Shown: positions 60,369 through 64,000 of the stretch, piece after piece
How the letters are laid out: each line of letters begins with the position of its first letter
Position numbering within the stretch: the first letter of the stretch is position 1
Source of the DNA: Flavobacteriales bacterium
Lineage (GTDB): Bacteria > Bacteroidota > Bacteroidia > Flavobacteriales_F > PHOS-HE28
DNA: 64,000 bases
Direction of reading: 5' to 3'
Assembly (NCBI GenBank): GCA_016788205.1
Contig: JAEUTA010000031.1
Span: 292,576-356,575, forward strand
Notes under the pieces: generated by a model
Seen by the model: only the letters and a program-made list of their open reading frames with translations
Told to the model about the DNA's origin: nothing
The model's database searches: none
Translations under genes and position numbers: made by a program

Positions 60369-62252
60369 ATGCGTCCGTTCCGCACTATCTGGCCAGCTCT
60401 CCTGCTGTCGCCCCTGATCGGCCTTGCCCAGACCGGACCTGGTGGCGTCGGCTCCTCAACGAACAATATCCTTTGGCTCGACGCGAACTACCATGTCACG
60501 GTCGCCGCCGGATCGGTGAGCGGTTGGAGCGACCGTTCCGGTAACGGGAACAATGCCTCGCAGACCGTTGCTGCACAGCGACCCGTGCTCACCGGATCGA
60601 TCTTCAACGGATACCCCGCCGTCCAGTTCGATAACGACCAGACCAACTATGATTTCCTGCGCGTGCCGGATAACAGCACGCTCGAAGGAATGAACGGTCT
60701 CACGGGATTCGTGGTGTATCAGCTCCTCACGGGCACTTCAGCTAATGCACCGCGCTGCTTCTTTTCCAAGCGGGACGGCGTTGACACCCAGGAGGCGTAC
60801 GATTGGTTCCTGTGGAATAGCGGGGCCAATGTTGTGCAGCACCTGGACATCAACAATACGGATCACCGCGCCAGCAGCAGCGGGAACTATGTTCCCGGCA
60901 CCACGTACCTCAACGGTTTCACCTACCACGGCTCCACGCCAAGCGATGTGAACGACCAGGTGCTGTACGATGGCAACACGGCGGTCGGCAATCGCTCCGA
61001 AGGCGCGACAAGCATACCGAACTACACTTCGGACCTCTACGTCGGCATCCTCCGCGGGCACACCGGTACCGGTTCCAATGTCTCTCGTTTCAACGGCTAC
61101 ATCAGCGAGATCATCCTATACAATTCGGTACTGAACGATGCCCAGCGCATCATCGTGAACAATTACCTCACCGCCAAGTACAACATAGCGCTCGCAAGTC
61201 TGGATGTCTACCGCCAGGACGATGCAGCACAGGGCAACTACGATCATGACGTCGCAGGCATAGGTCGCATCTCTTCTACCAGTACGCAAACGACTTCACG
61301 CGGAACAGGCATCGTTGAGGTCGGGGGGCCCACGGATCTCAACGACGGAGAGTTCCTGATCTGGGGGCATGACAACGGCTCCCTAGGGACCTTCAACGTG
61401 CCTGACAAACCCGTTGGTGTGGACGGCCGGTGGCAGCGGACCTGGCGCGTGAGCGAGCTGAACATTTCGACCAGCGCCGTGGACGTCGGTGCAGTGGATA
61501 TCACCTTCGACCTTTCTGCGTTCACGTCGGTCGTAGCCAGCGATCTGCGCCTGCTCGTGGACACGGACAATGACAACACGTTCGCTGATGAGATCGCCAT
61601 CGGGGGTGCTACCAGCTTGGGCTCGGGACGCTACCGGTTCGCGGGCATCACCGCATTCGCCAACAACCGCCGCTTCACCCTAGGCACCACGAATACGGCT
61701 CAAACACCGCTGCCCGTTCGGCTGCTCAGCTTCTCTGGTGAGTGCATCGGCGATCATGCCCAGCTGTTCTGGAGCACCGCCTCCGAAGAGAACAGTGATC
61801 ACTTCCGCGTGGAGCGCACAGACGATCTGGTAGCATGGTCCTCGGTAGGCGAGATCCCTGCTGCTGGAGAGAGTACCACGACCTTGCAGTACCGGGTTGA
61901 TGATCCACTCCCTCTGACAACAACGACCTACTATCGACTTGCGCAGGTCGACGAAGACGCTTCGGTGGTCAACTCTGCCGTGATCAGCCTGACCCCGACC
62001 CTCCGCACCCCGCCTCTGCTCTGGCCCAACCCGTCCAACGGACGATTGAACATAACAAGCTTCGATGAGGATCCATTGGATGTGAAGGTCTTCGATCCAC
62101 AAGGGCGCCTCGTGCGAGAATATCCCGTTGCGCGCCAACGCCAGATCGGTCTGGATCTCTTCGGCCTGGGCGTTGGATGCTACACGATCGGTGTGCGAAG
62201 CGCTTCGGGCACGACCTATCACACGGTCGTCCTTGGCAAGGGTGGCGAATAG
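60369..62252 (+). CDS. LamG/DUF8202-containing secreted protein with T9SS type A sorting domain
   Basis: A 627-residue exported protein. Signal peptide about 1-18 (LIGLAQTG); residues about 30-250 have the concanavalin-like (LamG) fold typical of Bacteroidota surface proteins (LWLDANYHVT, WSDRSGNGNNAS, INGLTGFVVYQ-like strands), then a DUF8202-type segment (PTDLNDGEFLIWGHDNG), a module starting LPVRLLSFSGEC, and a C-terminal sorting domain (LLWPNPSNGRLNI ... ending VLGKGGE). It may bind glycans or act as an adhesin. ATG at 60369 is used. Confidence 0.85.
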   Translation: MRPFRTIWPALLLSPLIGLAQTGPGGVGSSTNNILWLDANYHVTVAAGSVSGWSDRSGNGNNASQTVAAQRPVLTGSIFNGYPAVQFDNDQTNYDFLRVPDNSTLEGMNGLTGFVVYQLLTGTSANAPRCFFSKRDGVDTQEAYDWFLWNSGANVVQHLDINNTDHRASSSGNYVPGTTYLNGFTYHGSTPSDVNDQVLYDGNTAVGNRSEGATSIPNYTSDLYVGILRGHTGTGSNVSRFNGYISEIILYNSVLNDAQRIIVNNYLTAKYNIALASLDVYRQDDAAQGNYDHDVAGIGRISSTSTQTTSRGTGIVEVGGPTDLNDGEFLIWGHDNGSLGTFNVPDKPVGVDGRWQRTWRVSELNISTSAVDVGAVDITFDLSAFTSVVASDLRLLVDTDNDNTFADEIAIGGATSLGSGRYRFAGITAFANNRRFTLGTTNTAQTPLPVRLLSFSGECIGDHAQLFWSTASEENSDHFRVERTDDLVAWSSVGEIPAAGESTTTLQYRVDDPLPLTTTTYYRLAQVDEDASVVNSAVISLTPTLRTPPLLWPNPSNGRLNITSFDEDPLDVKVFDPQGRLVREYPVARQRQIGLDLFGLGVGCYTIGVRSASGTTYHTVVLGKGGE

Positions 62253-62634
62253 CCAAGGCAAGAGCCGGCGGCCTGTCTCCAGCACGCGTTCCACACCTGT
62301 GCGCGCGGATCTTCATTTGTTCGACACCCACTCCTCGAACAAGGCCCAACGGGCTCCCTCCTGGCGAACATTCACATCCGGCGAGAGACATCAGTGCTTT
62401 CACCCGCACGTCGAAGGTTGCCCTGGCTTCACCATCCTACACCCTAGGCCCGATCATTGCCGATGCGGTGAGCGTCTTCCATCTGCTGAGCAGATAACTA
62501 CGAACGTGGATGTCCGATCACGATCATCCATCCTCTCCGCGTCGCGGAACCCCGTGCCGGAGCATGGCGAACACAGCGGTCAACACGAAGGCCACGCTAC
62601 CCGGGAGTAACGTGGCCTCTATCGCGGGATCTTG
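62253..62634. other. 382-bp intergenic gap
   Basis: No ORF of convincing quality, tRNA or known motif is seen between the convergent LamG and PorP/SprF genes, apart from a possible terminator hairpin at 62589-62618. Confidence 0.6.
62589..62618 (-). terminator. Possible terminator after the PorP/SprF gene
   Basis: AGGCCACG...CGTGGCCT forms an 8-bp stem around a 14-nt loop just downstream of the minus-strand stop at 62635. There is no good T tract, so this is uncertain. Confidence 0.4.
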
Positions 62635-63645
62635 CTAGAACGCGCTGCTCGTCATCCTGCGCTCGCGTCCGGAGTGTGTTCCGTAATACACCACCGTGAA
62701 TTCGTAAGCACCGTTCCTGTTCGTGTAGGCCTTCAACGGCGAGGTGTTCACGTCGTAGCTGAAGCGGTACATCGCATTCTTGTGCTTCAGTCCGATCTGC
62801 GCTACGATCGCGTCGTTCAGCCGGTAAGATGCCCCGCCTACAACACTATACATGGAACCCATGATGCTGACCTCGGCCAGCATGCCCGCATTGATCAGCT
62901 GATCGTTGCCCTGGCGCATGTAGATCCCCATCGGGATCAGATACGTGCCGTCCATGATCTCAACACGCACACCGGCGTTGGCCATGTAGCGGATCGGCAT
63001 GTCGCTTTTAACGGTGCGATAGATCGACTCGTCCGGCGTGGTGACATGGAACAACGCGAAGTTGCCATACGGATTCACCCGCTTACGCCCATTCGTGGAG
63101 CGGTAGGCGATCCCCGCCGATACCTCAGGCATCATGCGGCTCCCTTTCTGCAGGACCTCGCCCGAGGGAAGGTCGGTATTGAAGTAGCCCTGATCGTACT
63201 GTGCGTCCCATACCAGCTGTTGATCGTTGATCTTCTTGTAGAGAAGACCAAGGTTCACCCCCACGGAAAGCGTGTGGTTGGCCTTGCCTTGGGAAACGTT
63301 GTAAGCCGCTGTTGCTCCGGCCTGGAACGTGTTCATGATCCCGGCCATGTTGTAGTTATTGAGATACGTGCCGAAGCCATAACGCTTTTGCATGGACATG
63401 TCGTAGGCAAAGGCCGTAGTGACGAAGCTGCTGGCCAGGCTGCTCCATTGGCTGCGCACAGCGGTGTTCATCCTGAAGTCCGCATTCTCGTACATCCCCG
63501 TCAAGGCCGGGTTCAGTATCACCGCAGTGGCGTCGTACTGGGAGAACTGACCATCCTGTGCCTGCAAGCCCATCGTGCCGAACAACACGGACACCGCCAG
63601 GGTAAGGTTCTTTTTCGCTTTCATGTTGCTCCGGATCTTGTTCAT
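62635..63645 (-). CDS. PorP/SprF family type IX secretion system membrane protein
   Basis: A 336-residue outer-membrane beta-barrel-like protein. The signal peptide (LGLQAQDG-like end) is followed by GQFSQYDATAVILNPALTGMYENADFRM, the hallmark of the PorP/SprF family, and alternating beta strands to the end (QIGLKHKNAMYRFSYD). These proteins associate with an adjacent T9SS type B substrate and help its surface attachment. It overlaps the upstream type B gene by 4 nt (ATGA), so the pair is coupled. An internal ATG (residue 8) is an alternative start. Confidence 0.92.
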   Translation of the reverse strand: MNKIRSNMKAKKNLTLAVSVLFGTMGLQAQDGQFSQYDATAVILNPALTGMYENADFRMNTAVRSQWSSLASSFVTTAFAYDMSMQKRYGFGTYLNNYNMAGIMNTFQAGATAAYNVSQGKANHTLSVGVNLGLLYKKINDQQLVWDAQYDQGYFNTDLPSGEVLQKGSRMMPEVSAGIAYRSTNGRKRVNPYGNFALFHVTTPDESIYRTVKSDMPIRYMANAGVRVEIMDGTYLIPMGIYMRQGNDQLINAGMLAEVSIMGSMYSVVGGASYRLNDAIVAQIGLKHKNAMYRFSYDVNTSPLKAYTNRNGAYEFTVVYYGTHSGRERRMTSSAF

Positions 63646-64000
63646 CGTACGAGTGTCACCTTGCCTGACCGATCATGCTCCATTCCATCCACGGACTTGG
63701 CGATCACCGTGTACACGTATACACCGTTGATCTCCGGCTTTCCTTCGTGCGTGCCATCCCAACCGGCTAATGGGTCGGTGGTCTCGAAGATGAGTTCGCC
63801 CCAGCTGTTATAGACCATCAGCTCCATCGTCTCGAACGGGCCTCCGCGCACGAAGAAGCGGTCGTTCACGCCATCGCCGTTCGGACTGAATGCGTTCGGC
63901 AGCTTGGGCGGCAGGATGTCCTTCTCCTCGATGGTGATCAATAAGGAGTCGCGATCCGAACAACCGTTCGCATTGGTCACGGTCTGCACGATGATGTACT
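63642..64000 (-). CDS. C-terminus of a gliding-motility/T9SS type B sorting domain protein (partial)
   Basis: The last about 119 residues of a large protein whose frame continues past the window edge. The sequence PNAFSPNGDGVNDRFFV, followed by MVYNSWGELIF, GWDGTHEGKP and GVYVYTVI, is the type B (CHU_C) C-terminal domain used by SprB-like surface adhesins. It lies directly upstream of, and overlaps, its PorP/SprF partner. The preceding residues (VTNANGCSDRDSLLI) are the end of an adhesin repeat. Confidence 0.9.
   Translation of the reverse strand, partial: YIIVQTVTNANGCSDRDSLLITIEEKDILPPKLPNAFSPNGDGVNDRFFVRGGPFETMELMVYNSWGELIFETTDPLAGWDGTHEGKPEINGVYVYTVIAKSVDGMEHDRSGKVTLVR

Overview
The window is GC-rich chromosomal DNA from a member of the Bacteroidota, most likely an environmental Flavobacteriales-type bacterium. 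The evidence is: several proteins with type IX secretion (T9SS) C-terminal sorting domains; the T9SS/gliding lipoprotein SprE (PorW); a PorP/SprF-family protein next to a gliding-motility (type B) C-terminal domain; an F-type ATP synthase cluster that opens with a bactofilin and stops after atpG without atpD/atpC; methylmalonyl-CoA epimerase; DUF1684; and near-absence of Shine-Dalgarno sequences together with TAnnTTTG-like -7 promoter boxes. The species cannot be named from the sequence.

Layout. 1-9943: a NarL/FixJ-type two-component pair, then an overlapping operon of three paralogous tail-fibre/S74-chaperone proteins and one T9SS substrate. 10013-16291: asnS, a DsbA-like lipoprotein divergent from an HxlR regulator, and small membrane, DUF1569, ArsC/Spx, pirin and Spy-like genes. 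16390-20253: a LytTR/HisKA-less (LytS-type) two-component pair and a T9SS-exported intradiol dioxygenase. 20436-24377: rpoN, a PAP2-like membrane protein and a GT-C-like membrane protein. 24405-24480: a CAU tRNA on the minus strand. 24547-31744: HAD phosphatase, T9SS proteins, TfoX-N/methylmalonyl-CoA epimerase, DUF1684/lipoprotein pair and a two-component-type beta-propeller sensor that has no output domain. 31780-37812: a 2010-residue alpha-2-macroglobulin. 37897-46991: yecM-like, FAD oxidoreductase, receiver-only protein, rseP-dxr, a TonB-transducer-like N-terminal CxxC protein, tsaC, a 53-residue ORF, GH3-family enzyme and M23 peptidase. 47098-49734: sprE/porW. 49797-56185: bactofilin-atpI-atpZ-atpBEFHAG. 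56260-64000: T9SS type A proteins, MOSC, MFS transporter, PorP/SprF and the C-terminus of a T9SS type B protein.

How the genes fit together. Much of the window concerns the cell surface: SprE belongs to the T9SS apparatus, while at least six secreted proteins carry sorting domains that would be its cargo, and PorP/SprF with its type B partner forms a typical surface-adhesin pair. The housekeeping genes (asnS, rpoN, rseP-dxr, tsaC, atp) are interspersed and show no sign of being a mobile island; I found no insertion sequence, prophage core, CRISPR array or integrase.

The two observations I rate highest are (1) a -7-like TTTG/TTCG box placed only 4-7 nt upstream of the start codon of at least eleven transcription-unit-head genes and missing in front of translationally coupled genes, which predicts widespread leaderless or near-leaderless mRNAs, and (2) the two-component system followed by a translationally coupled triplet of 17-residue-repeat fibre proteins with S74 C-termini, closed by a T9SS protein, a candidate regulated surface-fibre locus.
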